From Methylococcus geothermalis (GTDB lineage Bacteria; Pseudomonadota; Gammaproteobacteria; Methylococcales; Methylococcaceae), in assembly GCF_012769535.1 (NCBI RefSeq), contig NZ_CP046565.1:3067501-3131500 (forward strand): a DNA stretch of 64,000 nucleotides, in the 5' to 3' direction. Shown one piece after another: positions 54,550 through 63,997 of the stretch. The notes under the pieces were generated by a model, which worked only from the letters and a program-made list of their open reading frames with translations, did not search any database and had not been told where the DNA came from. The position numbers and the translations under genes are program-made. Position 1 is the stretch's first letter. The number at the start of each line of letters is the position of its first letter.

Positions 54550-55185
54550 ATGGCATCCCGCATGATCATCGGCGTTCTCAACCAGAAAGGCGGCGTCGGC
54601 AAGACCACCCTATCGGTCAACTTGGCTGCAGCCCTGGCCTTGTCGGGCAAGCGCGCCTTACTCATCGATGCAGACCCGCAGGGCAGCGCGCTCGACTGGC
54701 AATCGACCCGGGAGGGCGATACTCTCTTCCCGGTCGTCGGCATGGCGAAACCGACCTTGCACAAGGATGTTCCCGAACTCGCCGCCAGCTATGACCACGT
54801 CATCATCGACGGCCCTCCCCGCGTCAATGAACTCGCCAAGTCCGCTATCATGGCCTGTGATCTCGTCCTGATCCCGGTCCAGCCCTCTCCTTACGACGTC
54901 TGGGCCGCGGATGACATTGTCAAGTTGATACAGGAGGTTATGATATATAAGGCGAAGCTGAAGGGCAGGTTCGTCGTCAACCGGAAAATCGTGAACACGG
55001 CCATCGGTCGCGACGTAGCCGAAGCACTCCGGGATTACCCGTTCCTGGTAGCCGAAACAGCCATAAATCAAAGGGTTGCCTATGCCGAAAGTGCCGCCTC
55101 CGGCCTTTCGGTACTCGAGTTCGACAGCAAAGGGCCGGCAGCCAGGGAGATCAAGGCGCTCGTTCGTGAACTCGTGGAGGAATAA
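54550..55185 (+). CDS. ParA/ParF-type partition ATPase (orphan)
   Basis: A 211-residue deviant Walker ATPase. Walker A is NQKGGVGKTTLSVN, with Lys13 and Lys18; Walker A' appears as LLIDADPQGSALDW and Walker B as HVIIDGPPRVNELA. The small size and the DPQGSALDW motif fit type Ib partition proteins such as ParF and plasmid-derived cargo-positioning ATPases, not chromosomal Soj/ParA (about 250-260 residues). No parB, parG or MinC/MinE gene is adjacent. The next gene, five bases on, encodes a small protein with a hydrophobic segment, a possible cargo or adaptor. Position control of a cell structure is inference. Confidence 0.85.
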   Translation: MASRMIIGVLNQKGGVGKTTLSVNLAAALALSGKRALLIDADPQGSALDWQSTREGDTLFPVVGMAKPTLHKDVPELAASYDHVIIDGPPRVNELAKSAIMACDLVLIPVQPSPYDVWAADDIVKLIQEVMIYKAKLKGRFVVNRKIVNTAIGRDVAEALRDYPFLVAETAINQRVAYAESAASGLSVLEFDSKGPAAREIKALVRELVEE

Positions 55186-55189
55186 GAGG

Positions 55190-55564
55190 ATGGCCAAGAA
55201 AGTCGTACCCATAACATCCAAACCGCGCGGCCCGACCCTGAGTCTGGTTTCGGCGACGGAGGAGAAGTCTGCGCTCTCTCCCGAGGCTCGAACTCCCCCG
55301 AGCCATGCTTTCCGCGACTATACGAAGTCAGGCTCGCCCGTCGCCGAAGGCTTGTTCGCCAAGGCAGTTTACCGATCGGTCTACTGTCTTTCTTTCGGCG
55401 TGGTCCTCAGCGCCCTGGTACTGGGCAAACTCATACCGGGACGACGCCTGATCGCCAAAGGTCTCCAGGATGGAACCATGGCGGCGCGCCAGTCACTGAA
55501 CTGGTTCGAAACCCAGCGGGACGTCACCGCTCCCGGCATGGACGAAAGCGGGCTGAAAGCCTGA
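55190..55564 (+). CDS. Small protein with a hydrophobic segment, coupled to the ParA-like ATPase
   Basis: A 124-residue protein starting MAKKVVPITSKPRGPTLSLV. The N-terminal 45 residues are basic and unstructured. A hydrophobic segment spans about 58-79 (SVYCLSFGVVLSALVLGKLI), and an amphipathic C-terminus follows (RRLIAKGLQDGTMAARQSL). I recognise no family. An AAGAGG ribosome site and the short gap to the ATPase gene indicate co-translation. A basic N-terminal tail is what ParA-type ATPases often bind in their partners, so a membrane-linked adaptor role is plausible but unproven. Confidence 0.7.
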   Translation: MAKKVVPITSKPRGPTLSLVSATEEKSALSPEARTPPSHAFRDYTKSGSPVAEGLFAKAVYRSVYCLSFGVVLSALVLGKLIPGRRLIAKGLQDGTMAARQSLNWFETQRDVTAPGMDESGLKA

Positions 55565-55574
55565 TCGGCCTCCG

Positions 55575-55600
55575 CCTCGGCGCAAGCATAGGCGCCGAGG
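55575..55600 (+). terminator. Hairpin after the ParA-associated gene
   Basis: CCTCGGCGC and GCGCCGAGG form a perfect 9-bp stem around an eight-base loop, 11 bases after the stop. No T-tract follows. The remaining 169 bases to the next gene contain the degP promoter region. Confidence 0.5.
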
Positions 55601-55769
55601 CATATCCGGCGCCGCTTCGGTCGCCGCCATTCCTCTGCGATGTTGCTATCACACGCACGGCATCCCATATTCAGCATATCTGGCGCGCCGCTGGGTGAAT
55701 GCTTTTTTTGCTACACTGAAACCGCCCATGCCACCGCCGTGCAAAAAAACGATTGATGGAGGTTATTTC

Positions 55770-57116
55770 ATGCGCATGAAACCGATCGGCGCCCTCCTGC
55801 TTATTGCAGCGAGCGGCCTTTCTCCCTGTGCCCCGGCCTGGGCGGACTTGCCGACGAGCGTCAACGGCCAGCCGCTGCCGAGCCTGGCACCCGTGTTGAA
55901 AAAGGCCATGCCCGCGGTGGTGAACATTTCGACGAAAACTCAAATCGAAATCGCCGAAAACCCCTTGATGCAGGACCCGTTTTTCCGGCATTTCTTCGGA
56001 ATTCCCAATCAGCCGCGGCGCCGGGAAAGTTCCAGCCTGGGCTCCGGCGTTATCGTCGACGGCAGGCGAGGCTACATCCTCACCAACAACCACGTGATCG
56101 ACAAAGCGGACGAGATAAGCGTGACGCTGCGGGACGGCCGTCAATTAAGCGCCAAGCTGGTCGGGGCCGATCCGGAATCCGATCTGGCCGTCATCAAGGT
56201 CGAACCCAAGAACCTGACCGAACTGCCCATCGGCGACTCCAGCCAGCTCGAGGTCGGCGATTTCGTCGTCGCCATCGGCAACCCCTTCGGCCTAGGACAG
56301 ACGGTAACCTCGGGCATCGTAAGCGCTCTGGGCCGCTCGGGTCTCGGCATTGAAGGCTACGAAGACTTCATCCAGACCGATGCTTCGATCAATCCCGGCA
56401 ATTCGGGAGGCGCGCTGATCAACCTCCGCGGCGAACTGGTGGGCATCAATACGGCGATCATCGCCCCGACCGGCGGAAACGTCGGCATCGGTTTCGCCAT
56501 TCCTTCCAACATGGCAGCGAGCATCATGACCCAACTGGTCGAAAAAGGTGAAATCCGCCGCGGCCAGATCGGGATCTCCATCCAGGATTTGACGCCGGAT
56601 CTCGCCCAGGCATTCGGCCTGAGCCAAAGCCAAGGCGCCGTGGTCACCGGCATTCAAAAAGACTCTCCCGCTGCTTCGGCAGGGCTGGAAGCCGGTGACA
56701 TCGTGCTCAGCATCAATGACCGCCCGGTCCGGAACAGCGCGGACGTCCGCAATACCATCGGCCTCTTGCCGATAGGCGAAGAAGTCCGGCTCGAGGTCAT
56801 GCACAAGGGACAAAGAGTGGTACGCGATGTGACGATCCGCGCTCCCAAGTTGGTCCAGGAGGAGGGACGCAACATCCACCCCAAACTGTCCGGGGTCGTA
56901 CTCAAGAACAACCAAGATGGCGGCGTCCAGGTGGACAAGATCCACACCGGCTCCTACGCATTCCAAGCGGGCTTGCGCCCCGGGGACATCATCGTCATGG
57001 CGAACCGCGAGGAGATCGAAACGCTGGACGACCTCAAGCGCGCCACCAAGGGCCGCTCCGAGCTGCTGCTCAGCGTGCAGCGGGGTGACGGCTCGTTCTT
57101 CCTGATGCTACGGTAG
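55770..57116 (+). CDS. Periplasmic serine protease, DegP/DegQ (Do) family
   Basis: Periplasmic trypsin-like protease and chaperone, 448 residues after ATG 55770 (GGAGG site). It has a signal peptide with cleavage near APAWA. The catalytic triad is His108 (ILTNNHVID), Asp138 (ESDLAVIKV) and Ser212 (INPGNSGGAL). Two PDZ domains follow (about 255-345 and 365-445), including RRGQIGISIQDLTPDLAQAF and GLEAGDIVLSINDRPV. Length and two PDZ domains fit DegP/DegQ/MucD rather than DegS. It quality-controls envelope proteins. Confidence 0.93.
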   Translation: MRMKPIGALLLIAASGLSPCAPAWADLPTSVNGQPLPSLAPVLKKAMPAVVNISTKTQIEIAENPLMQDPFFRHFFGIPNQPRRRESSSLGSGVIVDGRRGYILTNNHVIDKADEISVTLRDGRQLSAKLVGADPESDLAVIKVEPKNLTELPIGDSSQLEVGDFVVAIGNPFGLGQTVTSGIVSALGRSGLGIEGYEDFIQTDASINPGNSGGALINLRGELVGINTAIIAPTGGNVGIGFAIPSNMAASIMTQLVEKGEIRRGQIGISIQDLTPDLAQAFGLSQSQGAVVTGIQKDSPAASAGLEAGDIVLSINDRPVRNSADVRNTIGLLPIGEEVRLEVMHKGQRVVRDVTIRAPKLVQEEGRNIHPKLSGVVLKNNQDGGVQVDKIHTGSYAFQAGLRPGDIIVMANREEIETLDDLKRATKGRSELLLSVQRGDGSFFLMLR

Positions 57117-57132
57117 CAGAAAACACGGAGCT

Positions 57133-57163
57133 GCTCGGCAGGCACCACTTTCGCCTGCCGAGC
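57133..57163. terminator. Bidirectional hairpin between degP-like gene and ilvE
   Basis: GCTCGGCAGGC and GCCTGCCGAGC form a perfect 11-bp stem with a nine-base loop. It sits centrally in the 64-base gap between two convergent genes, so it can serve both. It lacks clear T-tracts. Confidence 0.7.
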
Positions 57164-57180
57164 AACGTGCTCGAAGACCC

Positions 57181-58101
57181 TCAGACGAAACTCAGCCATT
57201 CGGCATGGTCGGCGCGGCGTCCATGCACATAATCGAAATAGAGCGTCTGCAGTTTTTCCGTGATCGGCCCGCGCACCCCCTCGCCGATCACGCGGCCATC
57301 CACTTCGCGGATCGGCGTGACTTCCGCCGCAGTCCCGGTGAAAAACGCCTCGTCGGCCACATAAACCTCATCGCGGGTGATGCGCTTTTCCACGACTTCC
57401 AGGCCATGCTCCCGCGCCAGGGTGAACACCGTCTCCCGGGTGATGCCTTCCAGCGCCGACGTCAGGTCCGGCGTGTACAGCCTGCCTCGGCGGACGATGA
57501 AGATGTTTTCGCCGCTCCCTTCCGCAACGTATCCCTCATGATCCAGCAGCAGCGCTTCGTCGCATCCGGCTTCGATCGCTTCCTGCACGGCCAGAATGGA
57601 ATTGAGATAGTTTCCGTTCGCCTTCGCCTTGCACATCACGCTGTTGACATGGTTCCGGGCATAGGAAGACGTCCTCACGCGGATGCCGCGCGCCATGTTT
57701 TCCGCCCCCAGGTAGCTGCCCCACTGCCAAGCCGCAACCATGACGTGGACCGCCAGGCCGTGCGCGTGCAGGCCCATCCCCTCGGCGCCGAGAAAGCACA
57801 TGGGGCGGATATAGGCGCTCTCCAGATTGTTGCGTGCCACCGCCTCCAGCTGAGCCCGATCCAGGGCATCCTTGTCGAACGGAATCGACATCTTCATGAT
57901 GTGGGCCGAGCGGAACAGACGGTCGGTATGGTCCCGCAGCCTGAAGACCGCGGTCCCGCGCTCGGTGCGGTAAGCCCGAAGACCTTCGAATACCCCGCAG
58001 CCGTAATGCAGCGTGTGGGTCAACACGTGAACCTTGGCTTCTCGCCACGGGAGCCACGTCCCGTCGAGCCATATCTGCCCGTCTCGATCGTCCATTGCCA
58101 T
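57181..58101 (-). CDS. ilvE: Branched-chain amino acid aminotransferase
   Basis: PLP enzyme that makes leucine, isoleucine and valine from their keto acids. The 306 residues include IWLDGTWLPWREAKVHVLTH, GVFEGLRAYRTERG, the catalytic lysine in KAKANGNYLNSILAVQEA, DEALLLDHEGYVAEGSGENIF and FFTGTAAEVTPIREVDGR, all class IV aminotransferase motifs in the IlvE arrangement. It follows glnE by 49 bases on the same strand; the same order occurs in Pseudomonas. Only a weak ribosome site was visible at its ATG. Confidence 0.95.
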   Translation of the reverse strand: MAMDDRDGQIWLDGTWLPWREAKVHVLTHTLHYGCGVFEGLRAYRTERGTAVFRLRDHTDRLFRSAHIMKMSIPFDKDALDRAQLEAVARNNLESAYIRPMCFLGAEGMGLHAHGLAVHVMVAAWQWGSYLGAENMARGIRVRTSSYARNHVNSVMCKAKANGNYLNSILAVQEAIEAGCDEALLLDHEGYVAEGSGENIFIVRRGRLYTPDLTSALEGITRETVFTLAREHGLEVVEKRITRDEVYVADEAFFTGTAAEVTPIREVDGRVIGEGVRGPITEKLQTLYFDYVHGRRADHAEWLSFV

Positions 58102-58150
58102 GAAATGATCTCCTTCAGTCAGCGGAAAATTGCTTTAAGCCGCGGCGCCA

Positions 58151-60997
58151 TCAAGGCGCCGGCGTTTCGATGATATGCTTCCACGCCGCCTGCACGGCCA
58201 TGCGATGCTCGGTAAATTCCGAAGATGACGCCAATGCCGGCATTTCTTGCAAAGCAAGGCGATGCACCTCCCCGCGATAATCACAATAAGCGCGTCGAAG
58301 CCGATCCGCCTGTTCAGGCGTGAGGAAATGTATGGTCAGAAGGCTTTCCAGTAAGCGGACCGTATCGGTCCAGCGAGTTATCTCGCAATGCTTTGCAGCG
58401 CTGACAAGGACGCCGAATTGTACAATAAACTCGATATCGGCAATACCGCCCACGCCCTGCTTCAAATCGAAAACGCCCGGCCGTCTGTCCATCAGACTTT
58501 CCCGCATTTTCTCGCGCATCGCCAGAATATCGAGCCGCACCTGCCGACTGTCCCGCTCCGTGCAGAGTACGGCTCGCCGGATGGCATCGAAGCGTGCGCC
58601 GACCTGCGGGTCGCCGGCCACGAACCGCGCCCTCACCAACGCTTGGCGCTCCCAGGTCCAGGCTCGCTGGAGCTGGTAATTTTCATAAGCGTCGACTTTA
58701 CTGACCAGCAGACCGGAACTTCCGCTGGGCCGCAGGCGCAGATCGACTTCGTACAGCGCTCCGCCGAGCATCTCGGTCGTCAGCAGGCTGACCAACCGCT
58801 GGATCACGCGGGCATAAAACTCCGCGGCGCTGACCGGCCGCGGCCCATCGGTCACCGCATCGCTGGCGACGCCGTCATAGAGGAAAACGAGATCGAGATC
58901 GGAGCCATAGCCCAGCTCTATGCCGCCAAGCTTTCCATACGCAATGACGCCGAATCCGGGGAAGTCCGGGGAGGCTCCCGTTTCTACCGGCGGAACGCCG
59001 TGGCGCGCCGCCGTGGCCCGCCAGGCCAGCCGCAGCGCCCGTTCGATCATGACTTCCGCCAAGTCCGTCAGGTAATCGCTGACCACCATGACCGGAATGA
59101 CCTTCATGATATCTGCCGCTGCGATTCGCAGCTGATGCGCGGCCTTGAACTGCCGGAGCCGCAGCATCAGTTGCTCCTCATCCTCCGGTGCCAGACTGCC
59201 GACCAGAATGTCCGCCTCTCGCGCCAAAGCCTCCCGCGTCAACGGACTGTACAGGGTCCTGGGGTCCAGCAATTCGTCAAGCAAGATCGGGGCGCTGGAT
59301 ATGAGCCGCATGATCCAGGGGCTCGCCGCGGCCAGTTTGACCAACTGCGACAACGCGGCGGGGTTCTCCGCAAGCAGGGAAAAATAGACGCCCCGGCCGG
59401 CAATCGACTCGAGCAACCGGAGCACTCTCGGCAAAATCGCCGCAGCATCGGCCGCACCCAAATGTCCCAGTTCCGCCAACAGCTTCCCGATGACGCGATG
59501 AAGCTCGCCCATGGCCCCGGTACCGAGCCGCCGAATGGGCGCCGAGGCGCGGAACTTGACCAAGGCGTCGGCCATGGCATCGGCGGCGCCTCCGAAGCCA
59601 GCCAGTGCGAGCGCCAGTTCCGCCTCGCTGCCGTCCAGCATAGGCTCGGCCGTTACCTGAGGCGAAGGCTCGGCGATCACCTCGCTGAAAATCCCGTGAA
59701 CTCTCCTGCGAATCCTCTCGAGTTCATCGCCAAACCCATCCCAGCAGTCGAACCCCATCGAATACGCGAGCAGCTCGCGTCGCTCCGGTGATGTCGGCAG
59801 GTCATGTGTCTGCTTGTCCTCATACTCCTGAAGCCGGTTCTCGACCTTGCGCAAGAACCGGTAGGCTTCGCAGAGAAACGACGCTGCCTCGCGATCAAGC
59901 AGGCCCAGTTGGCCAGCCCGCTCCAAAACGACTAGGATGCTTCGGTCCTGGAGTCCGACATGGCGGCCGCCCCGGATCAACTGGAATGCCTGTCCGATGA
60001 ATTCGATCTCGCGGATGCCGCCGGGACCCAGCTTGATGTTGTCGCCTCTGTCCTTACGCCGGAGTTCCGCAACGATTTTCCCTTTAAGCGACCTTAGCTC
60101 GCCGAATACCCTGTAGTCGAGGTATCGACGATATACGAAAGGCTGAAAAAAGCGTTCGAATTCCGCGCCGTCTTCCGGATCCCCGCCCACGGCGCGGACC
60201 TTCACCATCGCGTAGCGTTCCCAGTCGCGCGCCTGCGCCTGGTAATAGCGTTCGCACGAATCGAAACTGACCACCAGCGGGCCACTGTCGCCGAAAGGCC
60301 TGAGCCGCAGATCCACCCGGAATACGAAACCGTCCTCGGTCACTGCATCGAGCACCTGAACGAGCGCCCGCGCGAGCCGAGTATAAAACTCCGCGTAGGT
60401 CGTGGCGTTGCGGTCCGATAATTCACCGTCCTCGAGATAGGCGAAAATCAAATCGACATCGGACGAGAAATTGAGCTCCCGGCCACCGAGCTTCCCCATA
60501 CCCAGGACAACCAGGTTCTGTGCGGAGCCATCGCTCCGCCTTGGCACGCCCCATCGTCGGCAGGTGTCTTCGAAAAGCCAGCTCAAAGCCGCTCTGATGG
60601 CCGCCTCCGCCGTGTGCGAGATTCTTGCCAGAACCTCGTCGATTCCGAGCTGGCCGGAGATGTCCTGCCACGCGATGATCGCCATTTCGCGATTCCGCCA
60701 CTGGCGCAGTGCCCGAGCCAGCGCATCGCGATCGGCCGCCTCGCCCACGCACTTGCGCAGCGCATCGTCCGGGTCGTAAACCCTACAGCCTCGCTCGCCC
60801 AGGGAGCGGAGAACCGAGACTAAACTGGGATCTTTTTTCAAGACCCCGAGGAAGAACGGGCTGCATGCGCCGACGAAGCCCAAAGACAGGCGCAGAGGTT
60901 CCGGTAGACTACCGAATCGCAGCCCGCCCTCTTCGCATATCCGCTCGCACTCCGCTAGCGCGGCGGTCAAAAACCGGGTTTGGATGAGGGAGGCCAC
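58151..60997 (-). CDS. glnE: Bifunctional glutamine synthetase adenylyltransferase/deadenylase
   Basis: Switches glutamine synthetase activity by adding or removing AMP, under control of PII. The 948 residues have two nucleotidyltransferase halves. The N-terminal (removal) half has GKLGGRELNFSSDVDLIFAY, and the C-terminal (adenylylation) half has GKLGGIELGYGSDLDLVFLY, with metal-binding Asp-x-Asp in each. Each half also has a helical domain and a FDLKQGVGGIADIEF or GGIREIEFIGQ motif. Length equals E. coli GlnE (946). It belongs to nitrogen control, as does rpoN elsewhere in the window. Confidence 0.96.
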   Translation of the reverse strand: MASLIQTRFLTAALAECERICEEGGLRFGSLPEPLRLSLGFVGACSPFFLGVLKKDPSLVSVLRSLGERGCRVYDPDDALRKCVGEAADRDALARALRQWRNREMAIIAWQDISGQLGIDEVLARISHTAEAAIRAALSWLFEDTCRRWGVPRRSDGSAQNLVVLGMGKLGGRELNFSSDVDLIFAYLEDGELSDRNATTYAEFYTRLARALVQVLDAVTEDGFVFRVDLRLRPFGDSGPLVVSFDSCERYYQAQARDWERYAMVKVRAVGGDPEDGAEFERFFQPFVYRRYLDYRVFGELRSLKGKIVAELRRKDRGDNIKLGPGGIREIEFIGQAFQLIRGGRHVGLQDRSILVVLERAGQLGLLDREAASFLCEAYRFLRKVENRLQEYEDKQTHDLPTSPERRELLAYSMGFDCWDGFGDELERIRRRVHGIFSEVIAEPSPQVTAEPMLDGSEAELALALAGFGGAADAMADALVKFRASAPIRRLGTGAMGELHRVIGKLLAELGHLGAADAAAILPRVLRLLESIAGRGVYFSLLAENPAALSQLVKLAAASPWIMRLISSAPILLDELLDPRTLYSPLTREALAREADILVGSLAPEDEEQLMLRLRQFKAAHQLRIAAADIMKVIPVMVVSDYLTDLAEVMIERALRLAWRATAARHGVPPVETGASPDFPGFGVIAYGKLGGIELGYGSDLDLVFLYDGVASDAVTDGPRPVSAAEFYARVIQRLVSLLTTEMLGGALYEVDLRLRPSGSSGLLVSKVDAYENYQLQRAWTWERQALVRARFVAGDPQVGARFDAIRRAVLCTERDSRQVRLDILAMREKMRESLMDRRPGVFDLKQGVGGIADIEFIVQFGVLVSAAKHCEITRWTDTVRLLESLLTIHFLTPEQADRLRRAYCDYRGEVHRLALQEMPALASSSEFTEHRMAVQAAWKHIIETPAP

Positions 60998-61137
60998 AGA
61001 CGTCCTCGGGGAGCGACTCGTCCGGGTTCAAGCGCCGGCAGGTCGGCCTGACCGGATGACGGAGAGAGGCGGGCGCGTCGGGCGCGCCCCAATAGGCAAG
61101 AGTCGGCGGCCCTGCGCGCGCCGCCGCCAAAGCGCTG

Positions 61138-61497
61138 TCAGGCGCGATCCACGAGCTCCACAAAAGCCATCGGACTCGCGTCGCCGGCGCGGAAACCACA
61201 CTTGAGAATGCGCGTGTAACCGCCCGGCCGCGTCTTGAAACGCGGACCGAGATCGTTGAACAGCTTGGTCACTGCATCCCGATTGCGCAGCCTCGCGAAA
61301 GCCAGACGCCGGCCGGCCACGCTGTCCTCCTTGGACAAGGTGATCAGCGGTTCTACGTAACGCCGGATCTCCTTGGCCTTCGGCAAGGTCGTCTTAATGA
61401 TCTCGTGCTCAACGAGCGCAGCCGCCAAGTTTCGATACAAAGCAGAGCGATGGCTGCTCGTCAGGTTGAATTTTCTTCCCGCTTTACGATGACGCAT
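61138..61497 (-). CDS. rplQ: 50S ribosomal protein L17
   Basis: Large-subunit protein, 119 residues, [20 protein letters not shown], with [19 protein letters not shown] and [20 protein letters not shown]. It is the last gene of the alpha operon, 24 bases after rpoA. The 140-base gap to glnE contains a GC-rich inverted repeat (GGCGGC/GCCGCC) without a T-run that might end transcription. Confidence 0.97.
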   Translation of the reverse strand: MRHRKAGRKFNLTSSHRSALYRNLAAALVEHEIIKTTLPKAKEIRRYVEPLITLSKEDSVAGRRLAFARLRNRDAVTKLFNDLGPRFKTRPGGYTRILKCGFRAGDASPMAFVELVDRA

Positions 61498-61521
61498 TTT
61501 TTCTACACCCTTTGAAAAAGG

Positions 61522-62508
61522 CTATTGATTCGGCTTCTTGAGACCTTCCGGCGGCCAGTTCTCCAGGCGCATGCCCAAAGACAAGCCCTTCGTCGCCAAG
61601 ACGTCCTTGATTTCCGTGAGCGACTTTTTTCCCAGGTTGGGCGTCTTGAGCAAATCCGCTTCGCTACGCTGAATCAGGTCACCGATATAAAAGATGTTCT
61701 CGGCTTTCAGACAATTCGCGGAGCGAACGGTGAGCTCAAGATCATCCACCGGGTGCAGCAACAGCGGATCAAACTGGGGCCCATCCTCCCCGAACAGCGG
61801 CAGGTCCTCGCCTTTCAGGTCAACGAGAATGCCGAGATGTTGATTCAGGATGTTGGCGGCATGCTTGACCGCTTCCTCGGGCTGAACCGTACCGTTGGTC
61901 TGGAGCTCGATGACCAGCCGGTCGAGATCGGTGCGTTGCTCGACCCGGGCGCTCTCGACTACATAAGACACCTTTTTGATCGGACTGAAGCTCGCATCGA
62001 CATGCAGCGTACCGATCGCCGAATCACCTTCCACGGCGCGATTGGCAACGGGCTGGTAACCCCGCCCCTTTTGCACGTGGAGCGTCATGCGCAAACGGCT
62101 GCTGCCGGTCACATGTGCAATCAGCAAATCCGGATTGAGCACCTCAACATCGTGAGGGATTTCCATGTCTCCCGCCAAAACCTGTCCGGGCCCCTGTTTG
62201 TCGATGTTCAGATAAACGTCGTGAGGCCCGTTGAGCCGAATAGCGAGGTTCTTCAAGTTCAAAAGCACGTCGATCACGTCCTCCTGAACCCCCTCGATGG
62301 TCGAATACTCGTGCAGCACGCCGTCGATTACGACGTCCGTCACTGCCGCTCCTGGAATGGAAGAAAGAAGCACGCGTCTCAGGGCGTTGCCCAGAGTGTG
62401 GCCGAACCCTCTCTCCAGCGGTTCGATCACCACACGTGCGGAGTTCGCCCCGTGAGGAACAACCTCCACCGTGCGCGGCTTGATCAGCTCGGCAAGCGAG
62501 TTGTGCAT
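61522..62508 (-). CDS. rpoA: RNA polymerase alpha subunit
   Basis: Assembly and regulator-binding subunit of RNA polymerase. From ATG 62508 it is 328 residues, [20 protein letters not shown], with [18 protein letters not shown] in the N-terminal assembly domain, [19 protein letters not shown], and the C-terminal DNA-binding domain [19 protein letters not shown] to [19 protein letters not shown] 62526 would add six residues and is the alternative; family alignment and the GGGGT upstream favour 62508. Confidence 0.96.
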   Translation of the reverse strand: MHNSLAELIKPRTVEVVPHGANSARVVIEPLERGFGHTLGNALRRVLLSSIPGAAVTDVVIDGVLHEYSTIEGVQEDVIDVLLNLKNLAIRLNGPHDVYLNIDKQGPGQVLAGDMEIPHDVEVLNPDLLIAHVTGSSRLRMTLHVQKGRGYQPVANRAVEGDSAIGTLHVDASFSPIKKVSYVVESARVEQRTDLDRLVIELQTNGTVQPEEAVKHAANILNQHLGILVDLKGEDLPLFGEDGPQFDPLLLHPVDDLELTVRSANCLKAENIFYIGDLIQRSEADLLKTPNLGKKSLTEIKDVLATKGLSLGMRLENWPPEGLKKPNQ

Positions 62509-62531
62509 ATAGGTGTACCCCATCACGCGCG

Positions 62532-63152
62532 CTACTTCGAATACAATTCAACGACCAGTTGCTCGTTAATATCCGAGCCCAATTCGCTACGCTCCGGCGC
62601 TGACTTGAAGGTGCCCTTCATGGCTTTGACGTCAACGTCGACCCAAGACGGGAACCCATACTGTTCCGTCACCTGAAGCGCGTCCTTTACCCGACCCTGG
62701 GACTTGGCCTTCTCGCGAAGCTCGACGACATCGCCGCTGCGCACCTGGTAGGACGGGATGTTCAGGGTGCGCCCATTCAGGTTGATCGCCTTGTGCGACA
62801 CGAGCTGCCTTGCTTCGGCGCGTGTCGACGCAAAACCCATACGATACACCACATTGTCCAGGCGGGATTCAAGCAGGCAAAGCAGGTTTTCACCTGTTGA
62901 GCCCTTCAAACGGGACGCCTCGGCGTAGTAGTTGCGGAACTGGCGCTCCATGACGCCGTAGATTCGCCGCAGCTTCTGCTTCTCACGAAGCTGAGCCGCG
63001 TAATCGCTCAGTCGGGGCCGCTTCTGCCCATGCTGGCCGGGAGGCTGATCCAGCTTGCATTTGGACTCAAGGGACTTACCGCGGGACTTCAGGAACAGAT
63101 CGGTTCCCTCGCGCCGGCTCAACTTACACTTCGGCCCAAGATATCTAGCCAT
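62532..63152 (-). CDS. rpsD: 30S ribosomal protein S4
   Basis: Primary binder of 16S rRNA and, in E. coli, the translational repressor of the alpha operon. The 206 residues begin [20 protein letters not shown] and contain the S4 domain ([40 protein letters not shown]). Its length equals E. coli S4 (206). Confidence 0.97.
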   Translation of the reverse strand: MARYLGPKCKLSRREGTDLFLKSRGKSLESKCKLDQPPGQHGQKRPRLSDYAAQLREKQKLRRIYGVMERQFRNYYAEASRLKGSTGENLLCLLESRLDNVVYRMGFASTRAEARQLVSHKAINLNGRTLNIPSYQVRSGDVVELREKAKSQGRVKDALQVTEQYGFPSWVDVDVKAMKGTFKSAPERSELGSDINEQLVVELYSK

Positions 63153-63167
63153 TTTTCAAAACCCTCG

Positions 63168-63554
63168 TCAGACGCGCCGTTTCTTCGGAGGACGACACCC
63201 GTTGTGAGGCAGCGGAGTGGTGTCCACGACGTTTACAATCTTAAAGCCCAAGGCGTTCAAAGAACGCACGGCCGATTCCCTCCCCGGACCGGGGCCGGTC
63301 ACATGGACGTCCAGATTCTTGATTCCGTATTCCTTCGCCACCGAACCTGCCTTTTCTGCAGCAACCTGAGCCGCAAACGGCGTGCTTTTGCGCGAGCCGC
63401 GAAAACCCGACGCTCCGGCGCTCGCCCAAGACAGGGCATTACCTTTTCTATCGGTAATGGTGACTATGGTGTTGTTGAAGGAGGCGCTGACATGAGCGAT
63501 GCCATCCGAAATGTCTCTTTTGATTCTCTTAGCGGGGCGACCTGTAGTAGCCAT
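63168..63554 (-). CDS. rpsK: 30S ribosomal protein S11
   Basis: Platform protein of the small subunit, 128 residues, with [32 protein letters not shown] and [17 protein letters not shown]-type ending ([20 protein letters not shown]). It follows rpsM by 15 bases in the standard order. Confidence 0.97.
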   Translation of the reverse strand: MATTGRPAKRIKRDISDGIAHVSASFNNTIVTITDRKGNALSWASAGASGFRGSRKSTPFAAQVAAEKAGSVAKEYGIKNLDVHVTGPGPGRESAVRSLNALGFKIVNVVDTTPLPHNGCRPPKKRRV

Positions 63555-63569
63555 TTTTCCACCGTACCG

Positions 63570-63926
63570 TTATTTCTTGATCGGGCGACGCGGTCCCTTG
63601 CGGGTGCGAGCGTTGGTTCGGGTGCGCTGACCTCGCGTCGGCAACCCGCGCCGATGCCTCATGCCGCGGTATGCGCCGAGGTCCATGAGCCGCTTGATGT
63701 TCATGGCGACTTCACGCCGAAGGTCGCCTTCCACGACGAACTTCGCGACTTCGCCACGCAGCCGCTCGACCTGTTCGTCGCTCAGCTCTCTGACTTTCTT
63801 GTCAGTCTCGATCCCGGCGTTCTCGCAAATCAAACCTGCACGCGTACGCCCGATGCCGTAGATCGCGGTCAGTGAGATTACTACATGCTTGTGATCTGGG
63901 ATGTTGACTCCAGCAATACGCGCCAT
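63570..63926 (-). CDS. rpsM: 30S ribosomal protein S13
   Basis: Head protein of the small subunit, 118 residues: [20 protein letters not shown], then [18 protein letters not shown] and the C-terminal [20 protein letters not shown] basic tail. It is the first gene of the alpha operon here. rpmJ (L36), which often precedes it, is not in the remaining 74 bases. Confidence 0.97.
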   Translation of the reverse strand: MARIAGVNIPDHKHVVISLTAIYGIGRTRAGLICENAGIETDKKVRELSDEQVERLRGEVAKFVVEGDLRREVAMNIKRLMDLGAYRGMRHRRGLPTRGQRTRTNARTRKGPRRPIKK

Positions 63927-63968
63927 TTAAACAAACTCCAACTCTAAGCCACTGAGCGAAAGCCGGCC

Positions 63969-63997
63969 ATTATACACAGCCACCGGCCATCTCACAA
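63969..63997 (-). promoter_or_regulatory. Promoter of the alpha operon (rpsM-rpsK-rpsD-rpoA-rplQ)
   Basis: TTGTGA, 17 bases, perfect TATAAT preceded by TGTG (extended -10 type), reading on the minus strand. It lies 43 bases before the rpsM ATG. A strong promoter here suggests the operon is transcribed independently of the spc operon in addition to any read-through. Confidence 0.75.
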
